The notes beneath the pieces were generated by a model. That model was not told where the DNA came from, did no database searches, and was given only the letters and a program-made list of their open reading frames with translations. From contig JAQTNM010000007.1 of NCBI GenBank assembly GCA_028713875.1, forward strand, positions 1 to 17,846: a stretch of DNA of 17,846 nucleotides, written 5' to 3'. The position numbers were made by a program, and so were the translations under genes. Shown piece after piece: positions 1 through 7,438 of this stretch (the first letter of the stretch is position 1; each line of letters starts with the position of its first letter). The stretch comes from Candidatus Omnitrophota bacterium (GTDB lineage Bacteria; Omnitrophota; Gorgyraeia; Gygaellales; Profunditerraquicolaceae).

Positions 1-650
1 TGATTTATGTCTTCCAGTTTCCGGCGCATGGCTTTGGATCCTGCCAAGCCCGTGTCTTCCTCGGGAAAATCAATATTCGCCTCCAAGTCGGAGAGTATGC
101 ATAACAAGGCTTCCCTGACGCTATTTATGCGTTCAGACAACGCTCCCTTTAACTGCTGTACGCCTATTTTTAAAGCTGAATCTGTCTTTGCGCGTATTAT
201 ATCCAAGACCGCCTCGGCCTGGGCAAGGTCTATCCTGCCGTTTAAAAATGCCCGCTTTGTAAATTCTCCAGGCTCAGCCAGCCGTGCTCCGCCTGCCAAT
301 ACTAAATCCAATATCCTGCGTAAAGGCATAACCCCTCCGTGGCAATTAATTTCCACGATATCCTCTTTTGTATAAGAACGGGGCTTGCGCATAACCGTAA
401 GGATGGCTTCGTCAATAAGTTCGGGCTTGTTCTCTTTTTTGCTGCCGATACCGCGGGAGGGATTAATCACCCAGCCGTAATGCACGGTATAGGTCCTGGA
501 TTGCGAAGGCTTAATGCCGTCTTTACCCTGAAATACCCTATCAGCGATGGCCAGGGCGTCTTTGCCGCTTATGCGCACAATACCTATGCCGGATTCGCCT
601 ATTGCCGTGGAAACCGCCGCTATTGTATCATCTGCTGAATATCTTATCAT
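1..650 (-). CDS. mnmE: tRNA modification GTPase MnmE (TrmE), 3' end beyond window
   Basis: MnmE, with MnmG, installs the (carboxymethyl)aminomethyl group at C5 of wobble uridine 34 in certain tRNAs, using methylene-tetrahydrofolate and GTP. About 216 residues are visible. The N-terminal tetrahydrofolate-binding domain carries the family hallmark at residues 8-29, starting DTIAAVSTAIGESGIGIVRI. Next come a YTVHYG-like segment, KPRSYTKEDIVEINCHGG, and the start of the helical domain with GEFTKRAFLNGRIDLAQAEA. The G domain and the C-terminal catalytic Cys lie outside the window. The start is ATG at 648-650, with GGAG about 12 nt upstream. It overlaps the folC 3' end by 23 bp, so translation is probably coupled. 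The gene has no stop in the window. The identification is very secure. Confidence 0.96.
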   Translation of the reverse strand, partial: MIRYSADDTIAAVSTAIGESGIGIVRISGKDALAIADRVFQGKDGIKPSQSRTYTVHYGWVINPSRGIGSKKENKPELIDEAILTVMRKPRSYTKEDIVEINCHGGVMPLRRILDLVLAGGARLAEPGEFTKRAFLNGRIDLAQAEAVLDIIRAKTDSALKIGVQQLKGALSERINSVREALLCILSDLEANIDFPEEDTGLAGSKAMRRKLEDIN

Positions 651-2004
651 CTTTTGAATTAACTCCGGATTTGCATAAGGCGCGGAATTCACCCGCTACA
701 AATAAAGAACCGCAAACCAGAATAAAATCGTCTTTTCTGGCCAGCTGAACGGCTATTTCTTTGGCCTCTGTGACGCTAGAGGTTATATAAATTTCTTTGC
801 CTTTAAAATACCCTGACAAATCTTCCGGTTCAGCCGCCCTGGGGTTATCAGCTTTTGTCAAAATAATCTTATCGGCCAAATCATAAAACACGCGGCATAT
901 CCCTTTTTTATCCTTATCGCAAGAAACGCCTAATATAAGGATTAATTTTTTATACCTGAAGCTGTCTTTTACTGTTTTTCTGATGGCCAGGGCAGAGGCG
1001 ATATTCTGTGCACCGTCCAGAATAATCCAGGGGCCTCTTGAAATCACCTCGCACCTGGCCGGCCAAACAGCATTATAGAGACCTTCTTTTATCGCATCGC
1101 TCTCCACGTTGACGTTGCCAAACCTCAACGCCTCAACCGCAGCCAGAGCCAGAGCTGCATTAGCAATCTGGTGCCTGCCTAAAAGTCTTACTTTCAGCCC
1201 GCGATAATTATTAAACCGGCCCCTTACCGAAAAACTCCCATTTTTATGTTTATAAACTATGTCCCTGCCCACTTCGTATAACTTTACCCTTTCTCTTCTG
1301 CATTTGGCTCTGATCATTTCTCCGGCTTCCCGCCTCTGCGCAGCGCTGACCGTAACTAGACCGCGGATATTCTTAATAATTCCGGCCTTCTCTGCGGCGA
1401 TCTGGGAAAGGGTATCGCCTAATTTATCTACATGCTCATAACTTATGGGCGTTATCGCGCAAACCAGGGGATGACAGACACTGGTAGCGTCAAGTCTGCC
1501 TCCCAGGCCGGTCTCTAAAACCGCGAAATCCACCTTTTGTTCTTTGAAATAAGCAAAGGCTAATGCCGTATATGCTTCAAAAAAGGACAGGGGGCCGTAT
1601 TCCGACCTGCGGTTACAGCCTGTGATGAGAGGCTTGAGCCTGGTAACTATCCGCGCAAAATCCCGGCGGCTGATCATGCCTTCAAACGTATCTGCCGATT
1701 TCAAGCCGCCATACCCCGGCCTTAAGATCCTTATTCTTTCCCTGAAGCTATTAAGGTGGGGCGAAGTATAAAGGCCGGTCTTAAAACCCGCCTGCCTGAG
1801 TATATGGGCGATAAAGGCGCAGGTAGAGCCTTTGCCCTTTGTGCCGGCAACATGGATACACTTTAACCTGTTTTGGGGATTATCCAGAGAGGCGAGAAAA
1901 TTTTTAAAACGCTCCAGCTTCAGGGATTCTTTATACGGCCAGCTGGAAATTTTTTCGTAATTAATAAAAGACCCTAAATATCGTACGGCTTCCGGGTAGG
2001 TCAT
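628..2004 (-). CDS. folC: Folylpolyglutamate synthase / dihydrofolate synthase FolC
   Basis: A cytoplasmic Mur-ligase-family enzyme that adds glutamate to folates (FPGS) and usually also to dihydropteroate (DHFS). Numbered from the chosen start, it has the P-loop GTKGKGST (54-61), SPHL (81-84), the ATP/Mg motif ETGLGGRLDATS (164-175), HVDKLG (191-196) and KAGI (206-209), whose Lys is the one usually carbamylated. A length of 458 aa fits the family (about 420-460). The start is ATG at 2004, 16 nt after the purH stop. An in-frame start at 2067 would add 21 unrelated residues and overlap purH by 47 bp. The Shine-Dalgarno is weak (CACCGAG), so coupling to purH is likely. One oddity is the C-terminal-domain motif, usually DGAHN, which here reads LDGAQN (His to Gln). 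The last 23 bp overlap mnmE. Confidence 0.95.
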   Translation of the reverse strand: MTYPEAVRYLGSFINYEKISSWPYKESLKLERFKNFLASLDNPQNRLKCIHVAGTKGKGSTCAFIAHILRQAGFKTGLYTSPHLNSFRERIRILRPGYGGLKSADTFEGMISRRDFARIVTRLKPLITGCNRRSEYGPLSFFEAYTALAFAYFKEQKVDFAVLETGLGGRLDATSVCHPLVCAITPISYEHVDKLGDTLSQIAAEKAGIIKNIRGLVTVSAAQRREAGEMIRAKCRRERVKLYEVGRDIVYKHKNGSFSVRGRFNNYRGLKVRLLGRHQIANAALALAAVEALRFGNVNVESDAIKEGLYNAVWPARCEVISRGPWIILDGAQNIASALAIRKTVKDSFRYKKLILILGVSCDKDKKGICRVFYDLADKIILTKADNPRAAEPEDLSGYFKGKEIYITSSVTEAKEIAVQLARKDDFILVCGSLFVAGEFRALCKSGVNSKDDKIFSR

Positions 2005-2020
2005 ACTCGGTGGCGATAAA

Positions 2021-3589
2021 TCAATGCCTGAAGTGCCGGATACCTGTAAAGACCATTGCCACGGCATGCTTATCGCAGACTTTAATTATATCCGGGTCTG
2101 CTATTGAGCCCCCTGGCTGGATAATAGCTCTTACTCCGGCCTTAATCGCCTCAATAACTGCGTCTTCTTTGGGAAAGAATGCATCTGAGGCTAAACAGGA
2201 ATTTTCACATGATTTCGCTGATTTTTTCTTGGCGATGAATACCGAATCTACGCGGGACATTTGCCCCGCGCCGATACCTACGGTGCGGGTCCCTTTGGTC
2301 AGAACAATAGCGTTGGATTTGACATGCTTGGCTACCTTCCAGCCGAAGATAAGCGATTCTAACTCTTTTTTTGTGGGTTTCTCTTTTGTTGCTACTTTTA
2401 GATTATTCCCATCCAAAACCTGGTTATCCGGATCCTGGGCAAGGAGCCCGCCGCTTACTCTTTTAAAATCCAGCTCCGGCTGATCATTAAGCATATGCGC
2501 CAGCTCTATGAGCCTTACGTTCTTTTTTTCTTTCAATATGCTTAAGGCCTCCAGGCTGAAAGCAGGGGTTATTATGCATTCCAGGAATCCGCTTTTTGCG
2601 ATGAGCTTAGCCAGGGCCAGGTCTATCTTTCTGTTTATCGCTAAAATTCCTCCGAAAGCAGAAAGCCGGTCGCACCCCCAGGCATCGCGATAAGCCTTAA
2701 GCAAATCTTTATTTTCGGCGGCTCCGCAAGGATTATTATGCTTGACAAAAACTACCGCCGGCAAGACGAATTCCTTTACCAGGTTTACCGTAGCGTTTAA
2801 ATCCAGTATATTATTGAAAGAAAGCTCTTTACCCCAGAGCTGTTTCATGCTGCCCAAACCCCTGGCTGAAGCGGCATCGCGGTAGAAAGCCGCAGATTGA
2901 TGCGGATTTTCTCCATAACGCAGGTCCTGGACCTTGATGAATTCCATGTTCAGTTGCCGGTCGAATTTAGACTCGCGGTTACCCTGTTTGCCTTCGATAA
3001 GATTATTCTTTAAGTGATTATAGATAGCTGCGTCGTAATGCGCGGTTAATTTAAATACTTCAACTCCTAATTGCCGCAGCGTTTGAGAGGATAGCGAATT
3101 ACCGTTCGCTTTTAACTCGTCCAGTATCTGGGTATAGCGGCCGGGGTCGCAGATGACCGCAACCGACATATGGTTTTTGGCTGCCGAACGCAACATGCTG
3201 GGACCGCCGATATCAATATTCTCTATGGCCTCTTCTATCGTAACTTGCGGTTTCTGCACTGTTTTTTCAAAAGGGTAAAGATTCACTACCACCATGTCGA
3301 TCAAACCGATATCGTGTTCTTTCAGCTGGCTCATATGCCCGGGGTTATCCCGCAAGGCAAGCAAACCTGCATGTATCCTGGGATGCAGGGTCTTGACCCT
3401 GCCGTCAAGCATCTCCGGGAATCCGGTGTATTCCGATACGTCCTTTACCCGTATATTATTTTCACGCAGCAGCTTGCTGGTTCCTCCGGTAGAAAGAATC
3501 TCTATCCCCAGATTGCCCAGTTCTCTGGCAAAATCAACAATACCGCTCTTGTCCGAAACACTGATTAAGGCCCGTTTGATTTTAATCAT
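2021..3589 (-). CDS. purH: Bifunctional AICAR formyltransferase / IMP cyclohydrolase PurH
   Basis: Catalyses the last two steps of purine synthesis: AICAR plus 10-formyl-THF gives FAICAR, and FAICAR cyclises to IMP. The 522 aa length is standard. The N-terminal MGS-like cyclohydrolase domain shows ALISVSDKSG (7-16), STGGTS (33-38), KTLHPRIHAG (66-75), NLYPFE (103-108) and the IDIGGPSMLRSAAKN region (125-139). The AICAR transformylase domain shows DLRYGENPHQ (222-231), the catalytic KHNNPCG (283-289), SAFGGI (310-315) and, near the C-terminus, the GIGAGQMSRVDSV segment. The start is ATG at 3589 with GGGAG 9 nt upstream. It lies 47 bp after the YchF-derived gene and 16 nt before folC, with no promoter or terminator seen in either gap, so it looks like part of one operon. 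Confidence 0.97.
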   Translation of the reverse strand: MIKIKRALISVSDKSGIVDFARELGNLGIEILSTGGTSKLLRENNIRVKDVSEYTGFPEMLDGRVKTLHPRIHAGLLALRDNPGHMSQLKEHDIGLIDMVVVNLYPFEKTVQKPQVTIEEAIENIDIGGPSMLRSAAKNHMSVAVICDPGRYTQILDELKANGNSLSSQTLRQLGVEVFKLTAHYDAAIYNHLKNNLIEGKQGNRESKFDRQLNMEFIKVQDLRYGENPHQSAAFYRDAASARGLGSMKQLWGKELSFNNILDLNATVNLVKEFVLPAVVFVKHNNPCGAAENKDLLKAYRDAWGCDRLSAFGGILAINRKIDLALAKLIAKSGFLECIITPAFSLEALSILKEKKNVRLIELAHMLNDQPELDFKRVSGGLLAQDPDNQVLDGNNLKVATKEKPTKKELESLIFGWKVAKHVKSNAIVLTKGTRTVGIGAGQMSRVDSVFIAKKKSAKSCENSCLASDAFFPKEDAVIEAIKAGVRAIIQPGGSIADPDIIKVCDKHAVAMVFTGIRHFRH

Positions 3590-3636
3590 CTTGTAATCTC
3601 CCAGCTCAAGTTGTCGGATTACTTTTAATATTTTGA

Positions 3637-4341
3637 CTATTTATTAAAACGGAAGACCATGTAATCCCCGTCCTGGACAATATATTCTTTATTTTCCAGA
3701 CGGATATGGTTGTTATTGCGCGCCTGCGACAGGCTACCGTCGTTTATCAGATCCTGGAAACTTACCACTTCGGCGCGGATAAATCCTTTCTGGATATCCG
3801 AATGGATGCATCCGGCTGCCTCCCAGGCGCTGGCGCCTTTTTTAATGGACCAGGCATGCGCGTCTTTTTCTCCGGCGGTAAAAAAACTTATGTAACCGAA
3901 ATGGGCATAAGCTGACAGCAGGATTTTATCCTTGTCCTCCTGGTCGCCGGCGGCTGCCAAAAATATCGGCTTTATCGTTAAAAGCGGATACCCGGCAACA
4001 AGCTTTTTCTCTTCTTCGCTTAGAGGTAATTCCGAAATAAACCTTTCTTTGTCCAGCACCTCTTTGAAACGGACGAATAATTTTCTTTCCGCCTCATCCT
4101 GGGCTTTCTCAAGGCGGTTTTCCACAAACTCAATGTCGTTAAGTATGAAATCCAGCTTCGATCCCTGCGTCCCCAGGAGCCCGTCTGATTCTTTCAATTT
4201 TTCGCTTTCAGCCGTTAGCTCGGCCTGGATATAGACCTTTTTAGCAGAATTGAACATTTTTTGAAGAGCGTCTACGCGCCTGTCCATTAAATTGGCTTTT
4301 CCGCTGGATAACCCTTCGATACCCGCAATCCCTATCTTCAT
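3637..4341 (-). CDS. YchF/Ola1-derived TGS (DUF933) protein lacking the GTPase core
   Basis: A 234 aa homologue of YchF, a ribosome-associated ATPase of the Obg-related family normally about 363 aa. The C-terminal half (about 150-233) is a clear YchF TGS/DUF933 domain: FFTAGEKDAHAWSIKKGA, GCIHSDIQKGFIRAEV, and the terminal KEYIVQDGDYMVFRFNK. The helical arm is partly kept (about 64-125, LNDIEFVENRLEKA to LSEEEKKL). The nucleotide-binding core is gone. The start KIGIAGIEGLSSGKANLM only echoes a P-loop, with A where S/T should follow GK. A DRRVDALQKMF segment that matches YchF DPRLDAL follows at once, the G3 region is absent, and the G4-like site reads AAAGDQ. The start is ATG at 4341, 2 nt after the EF-G-like stop, with GAGGAAG as Shine-Dalgarno. 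It may bind ribosomes without nucleotide cycling; that role is inferred. The homology itself is secure. Confidence 0.85.
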   Translation of the reverse strand: MKIGIAGIEGLSSGKANLMDRRVDALQKMFNSAKKVYIQAELTAESEKLKESDGLLGTQGSKLDFILNDIEFVENRLEKAQDEAERKLFVRFKEVLDKERFISELPLSEEEKKLVAGYPLLTIKPIFLAAAGDQEDKDKILLSAYAHFGYISFFTAGEKDAHAWSIKKGASAWEAAGCIHSDIQKGFIRAEVVSFQDLINDGSLSQARNNNHIRLENKEYIVQDGDYMVFRFNK

Positions 4342-4343
4342 GG

Positions 4344-6299
4344 CTATTCTTCCTCTTGTTTGCGCGTTGTCTGATATTGCGTTATGATACCGGAGGTAAT
4401 TTTATGCGGGACTTGTTCATAATGGGAGAAACGCATAATATAGGTACCCCTTCCTCCGGTAAGCGAACGTAAATCATTGGCGTAAGTAAACATCTCTGCC
4501 AGGGGAACCTGGGCCTTGACTACCTGGGTTTTACCTTTGACTTCCATACCCAGGATTTTACCGCGCCGAGAGTTGATATCCCCGGATATCGCACCCAGAT
4601 ATTCCTCGGATATGCTTATTTCAACATCCATTATGGGCTCAAGCAATACGGGGTGGGCCTCCATAACTGCCTTGCGCAAAGCAAGCCTGCCTGCCCTCTG
4701 GAAAGCCAGATCCGAAGAATCAACCTCGTGGTAAGAACCGTCTAGCAGGGTAACGCGGATGTCTACCAAAGGGTATCCCGCGATAATGCCTTCCTGCATG
4801 GAGTTAATTACCCCCTTTTCAACCGAAGGAATGAAATTCCGCGGGATAGCCCCGCCGAATATCTTATCCACGAATTCAAAACCCTTGCCTGTTTCCAAAG
4901 GTTCAATCTGTATTACGCAATCTCCGTATTGGCCGCGGCCGCCTGACTGGTGTTTATATTTACCCTGGGCTTTTGCGCTTTTAGTAATCGACTCTTTATA
5001 GGAAACTTTGGGAGTGCCCAACTCCACTTCGACATTGAATCTTTTCTTCATCCGGCCGACCATTATGCTCAAGTGCAGGTCGCCCAAGCCCGATATGATC
5101 AACTCTTTGGTCTGGGGGTCATGGGAGACTTTAAATGTAGGGTCTTCTTCGGCAAGCTTGGATAAAACATTGGATATTTTTTCTTCGTCCTGCCTGGTCT
5201 TGGGCTTGACTGACGCGGATATTGCCGGCTCCGGGAAGACAATAGGCTCAAATAAAAATTCCTCCTTACCGTCTGACAGGGAATCCGAGGTCACCGTTTC
5301 CTTTAATTTGGCTATGGCCACGATGTCGCCGCAGGAAGCAGCTTCCACCGGCCTCTGCTCCTTTCCCTGCAAGATATAAATCTGGCCGATTCTTTCTTTT
5401 GATTTTTTATTTACGTTATAAAATGCCGTATTTGATAATAGTGCTCCGGAAAAGACCCGCAGTAATGTTAACTGACCCACATAGGGGTCGGATATGCTCT
5501 TAAAAACAAAAGCGGCAAAAATGCCGTCTTCTTTAAGCTGGATTTCCTTCTCCTCTCCGGGATTTTTGGGGTTGCTTGCCTTTATCCCGGATCGCTCCAG
5601 CGGACTGGGCAGATATCCCAGGACAGCGTCAAGTAATTCGTTCAGGCCCTTTTCGGCCAGGCCAGATCCTGTAAGGACAGGAAAGACGCTACGTTTAATC
5701 ACTGCCTGGCGCAAGCCGTTTTTCAATTCCTCCGGTGATAATTTTGCGCCTTCAAGGTATTTCTCAATAAGCTTATCATCGGATTCGGCAATGGCCTCTA
5801 CCAGCGAAGGATCTTCCAGGTTATTGACCTGCACCGCTTTTTTCGAAAGCCGTTCTTTTATGTCCGATAACACTCTATTTAAATCCAGCTCTGCCTTGTC
5901 TATCTTATTAATAAAAATAATGCAGGGTAAACCGGCCTCTTCCAGGATCTGCCAGGAGCGTTCAGTGCCTACCTCTATACCGGCAGACGCATCAATAACT
6001 ATAATCGCGGCGTCAACCCCCCGCACCCCGGCAATGACCTCTCCGAAGAAATCCGCGTAACCCGGGGCATCAATCATCTGGATACGATGCCCTTTATAAT
6101 CACAGTAAAGAAAACCGGAGCTTATTGAACTTTTACGCTCGATTTCATCAAAACTGTAATCGCTTACCGTCGTGCCGTCAACGACAGAACCTTTGCGGGA
6201 AGTCGCCTTGCACAGATAAAGCAGGGTTTCGCTGAGCGTGGTTTTCCCCGACTGGGCATGACCTAATAAAATGAGACTTCTTTTATTACGGGCATCCAT
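4344..6299 (-). CDS. Elongation factor G-like translation factor (EF-G2 / FusA2 type)
   Basis: A 651 aa ribosome-binding GTPase paralogous to EF-G. The domains run in canonical order. The G domain has GHAQSGKTT (13-21), an altered switch I ERKSSISSG (54-62) in place of the RGITI type, DAPGY (77-81) and NKID (131-134). Domain II is about 255-345 and domain III about 358-428. Domain IV has QSGGRGQYGD (451-460) and the tip loop GSYHEVDSS (521-529). Domain V is about 555-645. In canonical EF-G the G3 motif is DTPGH; here the catalytic His is Tyr, as in EF-G2-type paralogues. The conserved domain IV tip suggests it still reaches the decoding centre. The start is ATG at 6299 with AGGAG 6 nt upstream, driven by the promoter at 6394-6422. 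It heads an operon with the YchF-derived gene. It is probably not the housekeeping fusA, and its exact role is unknown. Confidence 0.9.
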   Translation of the reverse strand: MDARNKRSLILLGHAQSGKTTLSETLLYLCKATSRKGSVVDGTTVSDYSFDEIERKSSISSGFLYCDYKGHRIQMIDAPGYADFFGEVIAGVRGVDAAIIVIDASAGIEVGTERSWQILEEAGLPCIIFINKIDKAELDLNRVLSDIKERLSKKAVQVNNLEDPSLVEAIAESDDKLIEKYLEGAKLSPEELKNGLRQAVIKRSVFPVLTGSGLAEKGLNELLDAVLGYLPSPLERSGIKASNPKNPGEEKEIQLKEDGIFAAFVFKSISDPYVGQLTLLRVFSGALLSNTAFYNVNKKSKERIGQIYILQGKEQRPVEAASCGDIVAIAKLKETVTSDSLSDGKEEFLFEPIVFPEPAISASVKPKTRQDEEKISNVLSKLAEEDPTFKVSHDPQTKELIISGLGDLHLSIMVGRMKKRFNVEVELGTPKVSYKESITKSAKAQGKYKHQSGGRGQYGDCVIQIEPLETGKGFEFVDKIFGGAIPRNFIPSVEKGVINSMQEGIIAGYPLVDIRVTLLDGSYHEVDSSDLAFQRAGRLALRKAVMEAHPVLLEPIMDVEISISEEYLGAISGDINSRRGKILGMEVKGKTQVVKAQVPLAEMFTYANDLRSLTGGRGTYIMRFSHYEQVPHKITSGIITQYQTTRKQEEE

Positions 6300-6363
6300 G
6301 CAGTACTCCTTTTATCTAAAATAGGGTACGGTTAGTTAACAGGGGAATTCGGCAAGATTTATG

Positions 6364-6389
6364 CTAAATTCCTTAACCAAGGGAATTAG
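6364..6389 (-). other. Hairpin at the 5' end of the EF-G-like leader
   Basis: The predicted first bases of the transcript can fold into a stem: AATTCC pairs with GGAATT and is extended inwards by TT/AA across a one-base bulge around a GGTT loop, and outwards by CTAA/TTAG with one extra T. It is AT-rich and not followed by a T-run, so it is not a terminator. It may protect the 5' end of the mRNA; no known riboswitch was recognised. Confidence 0.35.
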
Positions 6390-6393
6390 AAAA

Positions 6394-6422
6394 ATTATAT
6401 AACGCAAAAAGGGCTGGGTCAA
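6394..6422 (-). promoter_or_regulatory. Sigma70-type promoter of the EF-G-like operon
   Basis: On the minus strand TTGACC (6417-6422) is followed after exactly 17 nt by a perfect TATAAT (6394-6399). Transcription would begin near 6387, giving an untranslated leader of about 88 nt before the ATG at 6299. This is the best match to a vegetative promoter in the window. Confidence 0.75.
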
Positions 6423-6471
6423 GGGATAAAAGTAGAATCAGCAACGCAATTCTTTGCGCTCGCAGCGGTGC

Positions 6472-6601
6472 TCGGACGGGTCCTGCCTTGGCTATTTTCT
6501 CGCAGGGACGTTCATTTTGCCCTAGCGTGGCAAAATTTCATTCCCCTGCGGTGCCTCACTCTCGCTGAATTTGTTTTAGCGGGCGAACCCTGCCCGTTCG
6601 G
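6472..6601. repeat. Nested imperfect inverted-repeat element (about 130 bp)
   Basis: Three concentric arms share one centre near 6525. The inner arm ATTTTGCC (6514-6521) pairs perfectly with GGCAAAAT (6529-6536) around a 7 nt loop. The middle arm CGCAGGG (6501-6507) pairs perfectly with CCCTGCG (6544-6550). The outer arm TCGGACGGG (6472-6480) pairs with CCCGTTCGG (6593-6601) with two G-U wobbles. GC-richness and base use differ from the AT-rich promoter beside it. No T-run follows on either strand, so it is not a simple terminator. It could be a small non-autonomous mobile element (MITE- or REP-like) or a structured RNA. Copy number elsewhere in the genome cannot be judged here. Confidence 0.55.
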
Positions 6602-6694
6602 CATCCTTGGAGGCCCTGCTCAAAAATAACCAGGTCATCCGTACATAAAACTGCTCAAATGAATTGTGTTGCTTATTTCAGAAAAGGGCTTTAT

Positions 6695-7186
6695 CTAGAA
6701 AGGACAATCATCCGTCCATGTATCTGTGTATCGGCACCAAAGGGAACGTGATTGATAGTCGGCACCTGTGCTCGGTTCAATATAAATTTGGATGCGATAA
6801 GGCCGGCCTCCCCAGGAAGGATTCTTCCCGCCGCTTGTACACCTGGTTGCCGCAATCCAAGCGTAATTTTGAGTCTGGCTAAAGACGGAGTATGTATAAT
6901 AAAAACTGGAGTTACACGATGACGGCAATCCGTCATTTCCTATGCCTACATCGGCGCTTGTAATGGAAGACATATCGCCATTCTTTAGGTAAAACTCGTA
7001 AGCTAGTTTACGCATCATACCTAAATTTGTTCTGGCTTCAGCCGCACGCATTTTCTCGACCATGTTAGTATATTGAGTAAAGCCTAAAGTTGCAAGGATG
7101 CCTAAGATGACGATGACGACTATTAATTCAAGAAGGGTAAAGGATCTAGGTGAAGATTTCGGGACGGGGCTAGGGCTTCTGTTCAA
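6695..7186 (-). CDS. Type IV pilin-like / pseudopilin with class III leader (pilin 1)
   Basis: A 163 aa protein of the type IV pilus / type II secretion filament class, exported and assembled after prepilin peptidase cleavage. A 15-residue basic leader (MNRSPSPVPKSSPRS) precedes FTLLELIVVIVILGILATLG, the hydrophobic N-terminal helix with the conserved Glu at mature position 5. The residue before the cut is Ser instead of the usual Gly. The globular part has four Cys (SSCNSS, TRCTSG, LWCRYT, DDCPF) that may form disulfides. The start is TTG at 7184-7186; no ATG or GTG lies between it and the helix, and a strong AAGGAGG sits at 7198-7204. Its own promoter is at 7212-7239. It shares the fold and the WC motif with pilin 2, but little else. 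The specific role (pilus, secretion, uptake) cannot be told. Confidence 0.85.
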   Translation of the reverse strand: MNRSPSPVPKSSPRSFTLLELIVVIVILGILATLGFTQYTNMVEKMRAAEARTNLGMMRKLAYEFYLKNGDMSSITSADVGIGNDGLPSSCNSSFYYTYSVFSQTQNYAWIAATRCTSGGKNPSWGGRPYRIQIYIEPSTGADYQSRSLWCRYTDTWTDDCPF

Positions 7187-7211
7187 CTTTGCTTATTCCT
7201 CCTTGAATCAT

Positions 7212-7239
7212 ATTTTAAGCCCCCGTCCCTTCTTGTCAA
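7212..7239 (-). promoter_or_regulatory. Sigma70-type promoter of pilin 1
   Basis: On the minus strand a perfect TTGACA (7234-7239) and TAAAAT (7212-7217, one mismatch to TATAAT) are separated by 16 nt. The predicted start near 7205 puts the Shine-Dalgarno (7198-7204) at the very 5' end of a leader of only about 20 nt. This allows pilin 1 to be expressed independently of pilin 2. Confidence 0.65.
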
Positions 7240-7252
7240 GGTTGATTTACAG

Positions 7253-7402
7253 CCTGAACCTGGCAGGTTTGCGAGCGAATGGAGTTTTCAGCCCAACTTG
7301 AAATTTCAGGTTCTTGCTGGAGGCTGCATTAGCAAATTTTCAGCAGTCATAAGACAAAGCCTAAAATTCCTACTTGAGCAAGAAAATCCTGCCAGGTCCA
7401 GG
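7253..7402. repeat. Widely spaced 15 bp inverted repeat between the pilin genes
   Basis: CCTGAACCTGGCAGG (7253-7267) is the reverse complement of CCTGCCAGGTCCAGG (7388-7402) at 14 of 15 positions, with 120 bp between the arms. The pair brackets most of the intergenic region downstream of pilin 2 and upstream of the pilin 1 promoter. In a read-through transcript it would close a large stem-loop; in DNA it could be paired sites for a looping protein or the ends of a small insertion. Function unknown. Confidence 0.5.
7295..7312. promoter_or_regulatory. 18 bp near-perfect palindrome, candidate operator
   Basis: AACTTGAAATTTCAGGTT is symmetric at 8 of 9 base pairs (AAC-TGAAATTTCA-GTT around one mismatched pair). 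It lies about 56 bp upstream of the pilin 1 -35 box, a position that would suit an activator or other dimeric regulator. It does not match the Rex operator consensus in spacing. The regulator is unknown. Confidence 0.35.
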
Positions 7403-7438
7403 GTGGCTCTGGCAGAGACAGGCGGAGAGAATTTATGT

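Larger units (their letters stand above)
6300..6694. other. 395 bp intergenic stretch without a recognisable gene
   Basis: This gap between the EF-G-like start and the first pilin stop holds the EF-G-like promoter and leader (6300-6422) and the nested inverted-repeat element (6472-6601). I saw no convincing ORF with a ribosome binding site. Past the pilin stop at 6695 there is no stem followed by a T-run on the minus strand, so the pilin transcript has no evident intrinsic terminator. Confidence 0.6.

Noticed and set aside
7..638. Two plus-strand ORFs at the left edge
   Set aside because: Both are antisense to the clear MnmE N-terminal coding sequence on the minus strand.
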